NCBI GenBank assembly: GCA_030144725.1
Contig: JASKMD010000007.1
Location: 8,295,568-8,359,567, forward strand
Source of the DNA: Haematococcus lacustris
Taxonomy: Eukaryota; Chlorophyta; Chlorophyceae; Chlamydomonadales; Haematococcaceae
Reading direction: 5' to 3'
DNA: 64,000 nucleotides
Shown here: positions 30,790-41,777 of the stretch, one piece after another
How positions within the stretch are numbered: the stretch's first letter is position 1
How the letters are laid out: each line of letters starts with the position of its first letter
Notes under the pieces: model-generated
The model's database searches: none
The model's input: only the letters and a program-made list of their open reading frames with translations
Told to the model about the DNA's origin: nothing
Program-made: the position numbers and the translations under genes

Positions 30790-33700
30790 GCAGCATGAAG
30801 GGCTTGAGGGAGGTGGCGTGTTGCGCAGCCCATGCCTCATAATACTTGTCTGGCTAGGGTCATAGCCCTTCTACACTGGGTCTCATGGCTGGGTGTCACT
30901 CTTCTACACAGCGTGCATGCCACACACATCCTTATCATGAACAATACAGAAGCCCTGCCATGTCAGGGAGTTACACTACTTTACTTGCCTAGGTTTACTT
31001 GCCTGGGGTCCTGGGCTTCCAAGCTAAGGGCTGTGTACCCAGGCAACACCCCTTCACTACGACACCATGTTGCTCTGACCCTACTGGACACAGCCTCCCA
31101 GCATGCAGCTGCCACCACAGCTACACCCATGTACTAGCCTCGCAGGGCGTAGCTTGACCGCATGGCGCATGAAACACTGACTCCATGCATTGTGATGACG
31201 TACAACAACCGTAAGTATGTGTATGTGTTGCAGCAGCGCCAACATGTGAAGGCCATGGGATGATGAGGACAAGGATAAAAACAAACAGATGTCCCAGCAC
31301 CTCCACCCCTCACAACAAGGAAGGCCCGGACAGCCCCTGCACCCAGCCCCTCCCTTCCAGCTGCCTTGCAGCCTCCCACACGTACCGTCCCCACCCTCCC
31401 ACTCCCACTCCCCCCCGCCCCCGCCCCCGCCCCCGCCCCCGCCCCCGCCCCCGCCCCCGCCCCCGCCCCCGCCCCCGCCCCCGCCCCCGCCCCCGCCCCC
31501 GCCCCCGCCCCGGCCCCCGCCCCCGCCCCCGCCCCCGCCCCCGCCGCGGCCCACCTGTCGTGTCAAAGTCCAGGTCCACTTCCAGCACGCTGTTCAGGGG
31601 CCGGCGCTGCGCGTCCACCTCCCCCAGCAGCGTCCACTGCTTTTCACCCAGGGCTGCAGCCTCCAGCTCCCCGATGCGCTCCTGCACCACAGGCCACATG
31701 CCAGCATTGCCTGACTGGGCAACGATAGCGGCTGTAGGGTTGGAGGGTGGTAGTCTGGTGTTAGTGGTCACGGCGGCAGCGGCGGCGCCGGCAGCGGCGG
31801 TCGTGGTGGTGGTGGCGATGGTGGTGATGATAGTGCTGGTGGTGCTGGTGCTGCTGGTGCTGGTGCTGCTGGTGCTGGTGGTGCTGGTGTTGGTGCTGCT
31901 GGTGCTGGTGGTGGTGGTGGTGGTGCTGGTGGTGGTGCTGGTGCTGGTGGTGGTGCCCGCAGCGGTTTACAAACATGACATGATCATGTACACAGTGTCA
32001 ATGATGGTGACGGCCCAGTAGCACCAGGCACGGTCAACACAGAGGTGAGGGACAGCAGGCCAGCCCAGGCTCATCCGCACCAGGGTCCACCACGACCCAG
32101 CTCACTTGCATGCGCAGTAGCCGCTGCTCATGCGTGGACAATTGCTCAGGCTTCCCCCTCGCCCCAGGAACGGCTTTGGCAATCCCCAGCGCCTTGCGTC
32201 CAGCTGTACTCCCATTTGCCCCCCGTTGCTGCTGCTCGTCCTCCTCTTCTGCTTCTTCTCCATCTTCTTCTTCCTCCTCCTCGCTCTGCTCTTCCTCACC
32301 AGCGCTGCCCTCCGCCCCTGACCCAGCCAGCGACTGACCCAAGCTACCCACAGCCCGTTTGCTTGGGGCTGCAGTTGGGGCTTGGGGCAGCTGTTGCCCA
32401 AAGAAGTCAGAGTACATGAAGGGAGCTCCCTGCAGGGCACGTGCATGCAGGCAGCACCACCTGATGGTGGAAGACCACTGCCCAGGAGTCGCGTGACCTC
32501 TGCTGCCATACCAAGGAATCAGCACACCAACAGACAGCAACATGCGCCTGCTGGCAGTTGCAAACACCACACCTAGCTCCCACTCATTGCCACCACCCTC
32601 GCATGACATGGACAAGGTGCCACATGGACATGGCCCATGCCCTGGCCCTTCCTGTAGAGTGGGCAGAAATATGGTACAGCACAGTGCAGCAGCGCAGCAG
32701 CTTGGCCAAAGTCACGGAAAACCTGCATCTTGGAACGCTGCAAACAGCATGTTGCTGGCCAGCAGGCCCCGGCATAGCAACAGGCCGTCTTCCCTCTCCC
32801 TGCCTCCCTCAACACCTGAGGCTTGGGGCGGCCCGCTGCCTTGGCGGTTCGAGACAGCATGCGCCGCAGCTGCAGCTCCTCCTCCCCCTCCTCCTCTCCC
32901 GCCTCCCCTGCCCCATCACCAGCCTCCTCCTCATCACTGCCAGCCATCAGCTCATCCAGTGCATCCTCATCCCCATCCTCCTCCTCCCCCTCCTCCTCCT
33001 CCTCCTCCTGATCTTCCTCCACCGCTTCTCCGCTCTTGTCTTTACTGGCCCTGCTGCCTTGACCACGAGGCTTGGTGCGGCCTGCATGCCACATGCCCTC
33101 TGTCCAGCCTTGCATAAGCTGATGGCCTAAGCATGCCAGGCAGATCAGTTCTGACCCTTCCATGCAGCATGTGAAGCGTTGTACCAAACACCGACTACAA
33201 GCTGAAATAATACAGCCTGTCAAAGGATTTGAACCCTGATCGCGGGCTACAAGAGCAGACATATGAGGTTACAAGTGAGTTTAGGTGCTGAGAGGGATTT
33301 GAATCAGGGTCTGCAAAAGTACAAGTAGGGTTGGACAAGGGTGGATATGCAAGCATGGGGTACCAACAGGGCAGGTGTGTAAGTACTGGTTTCACATGCC
33401 TGCTGACCGCACCCGCAGACCCCTCTTGCTTGGCCAGCTGGGCGCTGTGCTGCCTCTCAGAGTCCTCCAGGAATGCTTCCATCTCCTGAAGCCTCAGGAA
33501 GCGATCCTCGCCTGGCCGTCGCCCCTGTTCCTCCCCCTGACGCCCCTTCCCCACCCCCACCGCCCCCTTCTTGTCCCGACCAAGCCGGCTGCCAGCGCCT
33601 TGTGCAGCTGCCTTGCCAGCCGCTCCACGGAAACCAAAGTGGCCGTCCTCATCCTCATCCTCCTCCTCCCCCTGCCCTTCATCCTCCTCCCCCTCCCCTT

Positions 33701-35293
33701 CCTCCAGCTCAGAGCCAGAGTGTGTATCCAGGTCATCAGAGTCTGACCGCTGTGCCAGCATCGCTTCCAGCCCCCCATCCCCGTCCTCATCCTCGTCATC
33801 CTCATCCCCTCCCGCATCGTCAAAGCTGAACCCATACTTGCCACCGCCACGCCCCCCTGACCCCTTCTTCCCCTCCACCCTGCCCGCTTGCGGCTCGCCC
33901 TGGCGGCCACCACGCCCGCGGTTATCATCTTCTGAGCCCTCACTCTCCTCCTCCTCCTCCCCCTCCTCTTCCCCTTCTTCCTCTTCCCCTTCCTGCCCAT
34001 CAGAGTCGGACTCTTCCGCAGCCAAGAGAGCGTCAATAGCCGCCTCATGCTGGGGCTTGATGATGCCCACAGCCCCTTCCTGCCCCTCCCCTGCCTCCTC
34101 CCGCCCTTCAGCACACAGCGCTGACGCCTTAGCCACCAGGCGGCGTGCTTTCTTCAGAGCCATGCCCGTAGCTGCGTCCAGCTGCAGCCATACCTGGGAC
34201 CACAGCAGCCAGCAGAGGTGCCTGGGTGAGGAGGGAGGAGGAGGGAGGAGGGGGAGGGGGAGCAGACGCGGTACAAGGTAAGGTGGGCAGGAAGGGGAGG
34301 AAGGGAGGGGAGGGGAGGGAGCAATGCCTGTCAGCCCTTGCATCCACGAGGCAACCACGCTTTAAGACAGGCAGGTGCATGAATCAGCAAGATCGATAGC
34401 CTGAACTGTTGGCCAGCCCCAGTCCACACCCACCCAATACTAGCATGGTGCTGGCTGGGATTTGAAGCCTGACCTGCTCTGCGTCAAATGCCGGGCCCAC
34501 ACACAGCTCGGGCACCAGGGCCTGGGTCGTGGTCACTCCCCGGCTGCGGGCTGAGGTCACACCCGTGAGCCCTGCCAAGGTATCTGCCCTGTCAGCAGCC
34601 GCTGCACCGACTAGCAGAGCCCGGACTGCGTGGTCATACAGCTCCTGCTTGCACGCAGGGCAGCAGGGGTTAGTAGCTGTGGCAGTTGGAGAGAGAGGTA
34701 GGTGGGCAGGCAAGACAGGGGGCAAGGGAGGTGGGCTGGCAGGCAGTGGGCGAGCTGGGAGGGTGGGCTAACAGACAGCAATGTGATGGGCCAGGTTGAG
34801 AAGGGTGATGATTAGTCAGTGCACAGCTGCTGATGCTCATGCTAATGCTCATGCTAATGCTGATGAATGGTTTGGGAGTAGCTGCTGCAGCTGTGCAAGC
34901 TGCTAGGAGTGGCTGCTGCATCAAGGGCCCTGGAGGTGAAGGTTGGGGTCGCTGATCTCCTTCCCATGCTCAGCCCCCATGCGTGCCTCTGCATGAGGTG
35001 CGAAGCAATGAGCATCCCAGTCAACCAGGTGCTGGGTGGGGTGGTTGAGGGCAGCGCCAGGGGTGTCCTCCCAGTGCTTGCCTAATGCCTGATGCAGTCA
35101 AGGTGGCTCCGACTGACCCTGGGTGGCTTGCACAGGGCCTTACATGAGCAGCGGCCCGGGTGGCAGAGGACAGGTCAGGCGGGGGCGCCAGGAAGCATGT
35201 GGGGTCTGCCAACCGACTCAATAATGCGCTCAGGGCATCCAATGTCTGGGTGTTGCCTCGAAACGCGTCCAAGGGCTGGTCACTGGCAAGCAT
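29375..35293 (-). CDS. MPP10: U3 snoRNP protein MPP10
   Basis: MPP10 is a core protein of the U3 small nucleolar RNP in the nucleolar SSU processome and is needed for 18S rRNA maturation. Ten exons with agreeing phases: 35293(?)-35144, 34644-34474, 34193-33413, 33081-32816, 32429-32106, 31681-31555, 30705-30542, 30349-30242, 30131-29923, 29762-29375. Landmarks: FDAEQ-VWLQL, long acidic Asp/Glu stretches, RFLRLQEMEAFLED, FMYSDFFG, STHEQRLLRMQ, EKQWTLLGEVDAQRRPLNS, VRPAPEPSQEAMASLEDLI, GLGEEYEEAYVK, LDALSHFHYTPKPVVEDLSV, PAEVYKPTEGGAPKAEAELT, KEDRKRRRAAHKR and KSSKVFARIQEQQ. About 895 aa, longer than yeast or human MPP10 because of the acidic region. The start is a guess: the exon-1 frame stays open to 35545 and a Met is possible at 35293 or 35545. 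Confidence 0.93.
30714..30788 (+). repeat. CAG repeat in MPP10 intron, next to the acceptor
   Basis: CAG runs with GGGCAT/GGG interruptions. On the gene strand it is CTG-rich DNA ending about 8 nt before the exon-7 acceptor at 30706, so it takes the place of the pyrimidine tract. Confidence 0.9.
31411..31548 (+). repeat. CCCCCG hexanucleotide repeat in MPP10 intron, next to the donor
   Basis: About 23 copies of CCCCCG. On the gene strand this is GGGGGC repeats starting about 6 nt inside the intron after the donor at 31554. Confidence 0.95.
31770..31965 (+). repeat. GGTGCT/GGTGGT trinucleotide-rich repeat in MPP10 intron
   Basis: Imperfect GTGGTGGTG and GGTGCTGGTGCTGCT repeats within the intron between 31682 and 32105. 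Predicted polyhistidine or polyvaline peptides are artefacts. Confidence 0.9.
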
Positions 35294-35545
35294 GTCAGGG
35301 TTGGTTTTGGGACCCCGGTCCGTCTGAGCTGACAGGGCCAGGTCAGCTGGAACGATTGTTTGGTCTGTAGTTGGAACCCCGTTGAGCTGGTGCTGGCGCT
35401 GGCGCTGCTCTGCCTGTGTAGCCACGGGTGTGGCAGTGGTGTGGGAGAGCAACATGAACATAAGGGACATGCAGTGATAGTACCAAAGGCGTCGCGGACC
35501 TGTGCGCCGATAGGTGCTGAGACTTCGCACGCCAGTATCGTGCAC

Positions 35546-36320
35546 AAGGTGATTGCGAAAGCAGCTTCAACTGCTACAGCTCATCCTCGCCGGCATGCCG
35601 GTCGGCGCCGCTCTGATGTCAAGCAACACCGCCAGAGATTCTGTGCTGCATATGAAATACACGCCAAACTGCGAGCAGTGATGAAGGCTTCTCGCATGGA
35701 CATTTATGCTCAAATGTGCATGCTAGGCAACGTTCCGAAACACTATGCATTCATCACCTGCATTGATAGATAGGGTCAGCTGCTAGATAACCATGCAGTA
35801 TATGTACGGCTCATGGGATAGGGTTGGTAATCATCAAGGGTGCGACCAATGAAGTCCACATATATATAAACAAATAGGGGGTCAAGATGAAAAATGTGCT
35901 CGTAATGGCCTGCAAACGCGCGCACAGCCTCCACTAGTCACAGTTACCAACCATACAAGAAGACATCCCCAGCTCTGCACTGGGCAATGATGTTTTACTT
36001 CCGATTGGCGATTTGTTGAGACGAAATATTACGTTTGAGCTGCGATCATGGCTCGGCACGTGGTGGCGCCAAAGCGAGGAATGGAATGAACTTGACGCTG
36101 GTTGGTCCATCAATTTGAATGAAATGACGCAGGTTGCTCCGACAATTTAAACTGACAGCCGCAGTCCAGGGCCAGGACTGGGCTGCAGCTGACGGATGCG
36201 GCGCTTGGCCGTGGCGTGCGTGGCGTGCACGTCAACCTTGCGCACTGCTTGTACGGTAAAACATGTCAGCCTCTGCTTCAGCGCGAGGGAGCCTCACGTC
36301 CCCAATGCACCTGATGGCAG
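35546..36320. other. Upstream of MPP10; TATA-like stretch
   Basis: ACATATATATAAACAAATAGG at about 35858-35878 is TATA-like but sits far from the MPP10 start. No coding motif seen. The sequence is AT-richer than the gene bodies. Confidence 0.3.
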
Positions 36321-36649
36321 GTGTCTAGCCCCGAAAAGCAGCCAGGCTCAGCACGGCGACGTTTTTTCGCTGATGCTCAGCGCGCGGGACCTGCCATCTT
36401 GGGCGTCTCATCTCACGCCTCCGCGCTGCACACCCGCTTCAGCCGATTCCGCAGTTCAACACACACCCCTGCAGTACCACAAGGTAGCCGGCCCAGGCTG
36501 CTGAGTTCACCCCGTTGCGCATCAGCCAGGTGCTTTTCCCCGTCAGGAATGCCACACCCCTGTCAGCAGCCAGCACACACACAAGCCAGCAGCCAGCAGC
36601 CGTTGCGGGGCCGGTTGGTACTGCCCAGCAGCCAGCAGCCGTTGCTGGA

Positions 36650-36740
36650 CCAAGCCGAGGGCCAGGGAGGGAGGGAAGGGAGGGAGGGAGGGGGAGGGGA
36701 AGGCCCAGGGGCAGGTACAAGGGGGGGGGGTGCAGTTGCG
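36650..36740 (+). repeat. Polypurine G-tract
   Basis: GGGAGGGAGGGAAGGG-type run followed by GGGGGGGGGG at 36721-36730, a strong G-quadruplex candidate, just upstream of the Helitron-like coding region. Confidence 0.8.
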
Positions 36741-36899
36741 CGTCAGGGAAGGGGTGGGGGAAGGCGCAGGGCAGCGCAGGGCGCGGATGCACCGGCAGCA
36801 GTGCAACCAGCTCCTGTCCTCCCCGCTCCACCTGTTCCTGTTGTGCCCCCTCAGCCACGCTACCCCCGCCATAATCTGCCCCACTTGCCTGCTGCACAT

Positions 36900-38015
36900 G
36901 TCTGTCTGCTCTCCTCCCTCACCCCCCCAGAATCCCCAGTGCAGTCTGACTCTGACATCGACTACCGGTCAGTAGCAGCAGCACGGGTTCGGGGTCGGGG
37001 CCGCGGTAGAGGCAGGGATAGGGGCGTCAGAGACTCAGACTCTGACCCTGACTCCCTGCCAGCGACCGCGGCAAGGGGTACACTATGCGTGTGTAGGGGC
37101 AGGGGCAGGGGCCGTGGGGGATGGGGGGGTGGGGCGCACCGCAGCTTCAGGGTTGCTCAGGGTGACTCCCTGGTGCACGTCCAGCGCCACATCCTGGCCA
37201 GCCGGCAAGGCTGCCTGTGCTCACACTGTGGGGCCTCCATGTGGCCAGTTGAGCGCATTGCTGCCACCAGCCCGGCCAACCCTGCGTTTGCGCTCTGCTG
37301 CGCACGGGGCTAGGTGTTCCCCATGGCAGAGCCTCCTGAGCCCATTGCGCGGCTTTTGCAGGAGCAGACGCAACGTGGAAGGGGGTTCAGGCAGGGGATC
37401 CGGCAGTACAATTGCAGCCTGCAGCTTGCCTCCTCAGCCATTCGTGTTGACCGCAGCATTCACAGCGACGTGCAACAGATTGTGGTCAATGGCACTGTGC
37501 ACCACCGCATGGGTGGTCTTCAGCCTGCCCCCGGCGCCACGACTTACCGGATTGAGTACCTCAACACCCTGCAACCGCAAGGTTTCTCACCCCACCAATT
37601 GAATCTCAAGGTCGGCCTGCCCATCATGCTGCTCTGCAACACTGGCAGCTCTGCCCATGTGGGCACCGAGGCCCTCATCCCCCGGTGCACCCTCACTTCC
37701 AATGAGGATGGCCTGCCGTTCACGCTCATCCGCATGCAGTTCCCAATCAAGCCAGCCTTCGCCATGACAATCAACAAGTCCCGAGGCCAGACATTCCGCA
37801 ACGCCGGCGTGTAACTGCCCAGCCCTGTGTTCTCACATGGCCAGCTGTATGTGGCGATGTCTCAGGTGGGCCAGGCATCAGGCCTCAGCATCATGGCCGC
37901 GCACCCATGGCGAAGACGCGCCACGGACACTACGGCAGTGTTCACTGACAATGTGGTTTACACCAAGGTGTTTGATGCCTTGCCACCTGGCCCCGACGAC
38001 AATGGGGGCTGGTGA
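36900..38015 (+). pseudogene. Helitron Rep/helicase remnant
   Basis: Pieces of a Helitron polyprotein in one orientation. 37190-37310 encodes CSHCGASMWPVERI and ALCCARG, like the cysteine motif at the Helitron N terminus. A TAG follows, then FPMAEPPEPIARLLQE, FRQGIRQYNCSLQLAS and NGTVHHRMGGLQP (helitron-like N region). The frame then jumps directly to Pif1-type helicase C-terminal motifs: EYLNTLQPQGFSPHQL, LKVGLPIMLLCN, FAMTINKSRGQTFRN, TAA, then VFSHGQLYVAMSQVG. The central Rep and helicase Walker motifs are missing, so this is a deleted copy with at least two in-frame stops. Helitrons move by rolling-circle replication; this one cannot encode a working protein. Confidence 0.8.
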
Positions 38016-38283
38016 CATGCCATGCCAACTTGCATTGACCGGGCACCACTGCCGCTGCCACTGTGACTGCAGCTGCCATTGCAACTGCACTTGCCACACA
38101 CCGTTGCTGCACCCACACACACCGCTCACACACATTTTTCAGATGCCAAGGGATACAAAGCGGACATTATGCGTGCATGCGAGCATCATTTACACCCACA
38201 TTGCAAGTGAACTTGGACGTGCATAGTTTTGTTTGGCTGCATGCGGGCTTGCAACGGCTGTCAATCTGGCTGGTTGTTACGTC

Positions 38284-38325
38284 CGATGTGGGACGGGCCC
38301 ATGTGGGACGGGCCCACTGCCCTAG
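38284..38325 (+). other. Possible Helitron 3' terminus
   Basis: A GTGGGACGGGCCCA repeat forms short GC hairpins, followed by CACTGCCCTAG and then T. Helitrons end in CTRR after a hairpin and insert next to T, so CTAG at 38322-38325 is a fair candidate. Confidence 0.35.
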
Positions 38326-38640
38326 TTTCTTAATTGTGAGTGAGTGAGATTACCCACACGCAATACCCTGTTCCATGTTCACATCAGGGTAATTGGCCTG
38401 AAAACAGAATCTACATTGCCGAACTGTTATTGCTCCCACCCATTGGCCCACTGTACAGGTGGCAGTGTGTGTAGGTGGCAGCACGTGTTGTCGATCACAT
38501 CGTTGCTGCCAGCTGTTGCCCGTCTGCTGCCTGTCAACTGGGTCAATGCACACATCCGCTGCGTCCGCTGCCAGCCTTCTGGGGATAGCCGGGCAGGGGC
38601 AGCGCTGCAACCACTGCCACACAAAGAGGGGAGGGCTGAG

Positions 38641-38854
38641 CAGCACCTTGACCCTCAATCTAGAGCCTTCATTGCCGTGGAGCACTAAGCGTGGACCACT
38701 ACAAAACGGTGATTTTGTCTGTGTGGAGTCCCCATGCACATGGCATGCACATGGCATGCACATGGCTTACACATGGCATGCACATGGCATACACATGGCA
38801 TACACATGGCACGCCTACCACCTACACTATTGCCTGACCCAGAGGGCTATGATG
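38641..38854 (+). repeat. Dispersed repeat, copy B
   Basis: Matches the reverse complement of 872-1051; expanded relative to it by extra CACATGGCATG units at about 38735-38810. Confidence 0.7.
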
Positions 38855-38866
38855 CAAGGTTCGACA

Positions 38867-38969
38867 GTTGGTGATACCTGATCTAAGGGCGCCCTTAACT
38901 GATGTCAGGGTAAACTACGGGGACCCTATACGCTGGTTTAAGGACGCCCTTAGATCAGGTATCACCTAC
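38867..38969. repeat. 32-bp near-perfect inverted repeat
   Basis: Left arm 38867-38898 and right arm 38938-38969 differ at two positions. The arms contain GTGATACCTGATCTAAGGGC and its complement, with a 39-nt spacer. It directly abuts repeat copy B. Confidence 0.9.
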
Positions 38970-38984
38970 TGACGAACCCCGACC

Positions 38985-39123
38985 ACAGTTGCTCCTGGCT
39001 AGCACCACAGCTGCTCTATTCTGTACCACAGTTGCTCCTGCCTAGCACCACAGCTGTTCTGCTCAGTAGCACAGTTGCTCCAGCTTTGCACCACGGCTGC
39101 TCCTGCCTAGCACCACAGCTGGG
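38985..39123 (+). repeat. ~30-bp tandem repeat
   Basis: Five imperfect copies of a unit containing CACAGTTGCTCCTG and CTAGCACCACAGCTG. Confidence 0.85.
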
Positions 39124-39197
39124 TCATACCTGACGGACAGCCAGTCAGAGCTTGCATTTCTCAGGTTTTCCCAATACTACACGCTCCACTCGGGCGG

Positions 39198-39351
39198 CCC
39201 CAACATGGGGTTGGTAATCTTCATGCAAGTACTCTCTTAATACTGCACTGTTTTCGATAGCGTTTATCACATTGGCATTGGTGGTTTTGTCCGCGTAATC
39301 TGACCATCAGCGCTAGCCATTGGAGTCTTTGCTCGCGTACTGCCACATGTG
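39198..39351 (-). pseudogene. Decayed coding fragment, copy 1 of 2
   Basis: The minus strand resembles 48310-48462. Both read through stops as a protein-like string with KDS(N/D)G and LHED(Y/C)QPHVG. Probably fragments of an unknown transposon protein. Confidence 0.5.
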
Positions 39352-39836
39352 CCCGTGAACAAATCACAGCGGCGAGACGGGTCTCCTTGGCACGGTGAGC
39401 CACATCGCTGAGGCCCCATCTACCTAGCGTAGTGAGCTGGTTGTGCACAAATGGAATGTCCGGCCAAAACCCAACGCGATGTCTGCCGGGCGTGCAGGGC
39501 ACCTTGACGGGGTGTTTGGAACATATACAAATACACCATTTGGGTCGGCGCACACTAAGGTATCACCGGCTTACACACCCCCTCCTCCATTGTGTCCTCC
39601 ACTGTGTTGCACCCGCTGCACCCACACGAAAATGGCTATATTTTATTTGTTCTTGACCCATTAGCGCATCTGTTGAAACAAACCGCACAACAAACAGCTT
39701 AGGCCTCTATCTGTTTGACAGCTTTGGAGTTACATCATGCACACCAAAATGGTGCAAGGCTTCTGCATGCAACGACCCACCATGCCCGCCACCCCTCCAC
39801 CCATCAATGCAGGAGCCCACCTCATTGCCCACCCTT
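39352..39836. other. No gene seen
   Basis: Continuation of a minus-strand frame (to 39553) without family motifs, then non-coding DNA. Confidence 0.3.
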
Positions 39837-39976
39837 CCCAGCCCAATCCCTCCCAGCCCATCCCCTCCCTGCCCACCCTCCCAGCCCACCCCTCCCAGCC
39901 CACCCCCTCCCAGCCCACCCCTTCCCAGCCCACCCCCTCCCAGCCCACCCCCTCCCCCCCCGCCCCCTCCCAGCCC
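39837..39976 (+). repeat. CCCACCCCCTCCCAG minisatellite
   Basis: Roughly ten imperfect copies of a 10-15 bp C-rich unit, ending about 12 bp before the ATG of the next gene. Confidence 0.9.
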
Positions 39977-39987
39977 TAGCCACCACC

Positions 39988-41777
39988 ATGGGGGGTAAAA
40001 GGCTGAGCCCGAAGCAGCAGCTGCACCTGCAAAAGCTGCATGCCTCACCCAAGGCGGGGTTTAAATGCTGCCCTAGTGGCTTAAAAGCTCAGATGAAGAA
40101 GGCACAGGGTGAGACTATGCAGTTACGGGCAGAAGTTGAGCGGCTCCACAAGCAGCTTGATGATGCGATGGCAGATTTCCAGCAAGTGCAGGCAGACATG
40201 GAGCAGCTGCAGGCAGCACACCAAGAGGTGCAGGGGGGGCTGGCGGTGAGGCACCTCCACGTGGTGGCCCTGGTAACAATCCGCGTTGACTTCGGTCGCA
40301 CGGATTGGCTAAGCTACCTCACCACCGCACCCAGCGGTATATAAATCGGGATGCAACGGGACAGCCTTCCCAGGCTTGAACGGGCACCGCTTTGTCCAGC
40401 GGAATACAAATGAGGTCCGGGTGCCGCACACGACCGCTGCGGGTCATCGAGCTGTTGTGGAGTTGCTGGCGTCGTCAAGGAGGGAGCAGAGCTACCTCAA
40501 CGCGGAACGTTGGCTGACAGCTGAAGTTTGGACTTTTGGAGCCTGAACTTCAGCTTTTAGTGCGACATCCGGCGGACAAGGCTGGAATTGCTCTCGTCAA
40601 CGAGGAGAAGAGATAAGGCCAGCTGCCGAGTGCACTAGTCTTTGCTCCTCTCATGCCTCTTTGTTTGCCTTGGGTGCTAGCTGTGGTCTGTGGCTACAAC
40701 TAGGGCAGCTTGATGGGGACATGTCCAGCCTGTGTCCAACGTTTGGAGGTGGGAGCAGGCCGCGCCACAGGCGGAAGCTCCTCCCTTAATGCACGCCGGT
40801 TTGTACCGGAGTAGTTTTCTTTCTTCTTCTAGAGGTGCAGGGTGAGAATGTGTCATTGGAGCAGCTGGCTGAGGAGCGCACCCATGCAATCCAGCTGTTG
40901 GAGCAAGACAAGCGCCGGCTGTCACTTGCGCTACGCAACATCCGCCGCTGCCGTCCACGCGGCCCCCGGCTCACCCGGCATCAGCGGCAGCTAATGAACA
41001 TCCTGATGCGGCACCGGGTGTCACCAGAGGTGCTGCAACGGTGTGCTGAGGGTGGCTATGGCATCCCATTAGGCACTGCAGCCCAGCAGCCCTGCCCGGC
41101 TCCTGACCCACCCGCGTTGACAGCCAACCTCATTCCCACGCAAGTGGGGCGCCGTGGGAAGTCTGCGGCCAGGACAGCTGCATACCTGGCACAACACTAC
41201 TTCAGCACAGCAAGGCTGATGCTGCAGACCGCAAGCTGGGCATGTGCCGAGAGCTGTTCGTGAATGAGCAGTGCCTGGTGCCCAACCCACACCGATCTGG
41301 GCAGAGAACCACTGTGAGGCGGCAGTTGCGCGTAGTAGCCAAGTACCTGAAGAGCAAAACCCTTGGTGAGGCTGGGCTGGGCTGGGCTGGGCTGGGCTGG
41401 GCTGGGCTGGGCTGGGCTGGGCTGGGCTGGGCTGGGCTGGGCTGGGCTGGGCTGGGCTGGGCTGGGCTGGGCTGGGCTGGGCTGGGCTGGGCTGGGCTGG
41501 GCTGGGCTGGGCTGGGCTGGGCTGGGCTGGGCTGGGTTGGGTTGGGCTGGGCTGGGCTGGCATGATGGGCTGGGCTGCGCTGGGTTGGGCTGGCATGATG
41601 GGCTGACATAATGAAATGTTTCCTTCTTTGCATGCAGAAATGCTGAAGCAAGCCGAGGCAACGTGGCACCAGTTGAACAGGACATCTAGGCCATGGCTGA
41701 GGGCAGCCCATGCAGCACCGGGTTGCGCCTCCACCTCGAGGTGTACTTCCTGGCTTGTCCCACCTCCAATGCCTTAG
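39988..41777 (+). CDS. Unrecognised coiled-coil protein gene
   Basis: Exon 39988-40227 (80 codons from an ATG) encodes [17 protein letters not shown], then a heptad-like helix ([30 protein letters not shown]). Exon from 40835 continues [20 protein letters not shown] and [20 protein letters not shown], then [20 protein letters not shown]. Near 41200 the frame must shift to continue as [20 protein letters not shown], ending in phase 1 at 41365. Exon 41638 follows in phase ([20 protein letters not shown]), with a stop at 41777. Family unknown; it may be a transposon protein or a decaying gene, since the shift looks like a short duplication (AGCACAGCA). The intron at 40228-40834 is an insertion. 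Confidence 0.5.
40224..40842 (+). mobile_element. Introner-like insertion forming an intron
   Basis: A 595-bp insert (40236-40830) is flanked by a perfect 12-bp duplication, AGAGGTGCAGGG, at 40224-40235 and 40831-40842. Splicing from GAG|GTGCAG (40227/40228) to CTTCTAGAG|GTGCAG (40834/40835) removes the insert and one duplicate and restores the uninterrupted reading frame HQE-VQGEN. The donor GT lies in the left duplicate and the acceptor AG in the right. The 3' end is a pyrimidine tract (TTTTCTTTCTTCTTCT). It also holds GGTATATAAATCGGG at about 40335, a TATA-like box. Confidence 0.75.
41371..41560 (+). repeat. GGGCT pentanucleotide repeat at an intron start
   Basis: About 38 copies of GGGCT starting 5 nt after the donor at 41366. 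The intron ends at 41637 (TGCATGCAG). Confidence 0.95.

Noticed and set aside
31761..31976. His-rich metal-binding protein on the minus strand
   Set aside because: Produced by GGTGCT/GGTGGT repeats inside an MPP10 intron.
33571..34281. Ser/Pro-rich plus-strand ORF opposite MPP10
   Set aside because: Mirror of the GAG/GAA-rich acidic exon of MPP10; no independent features.
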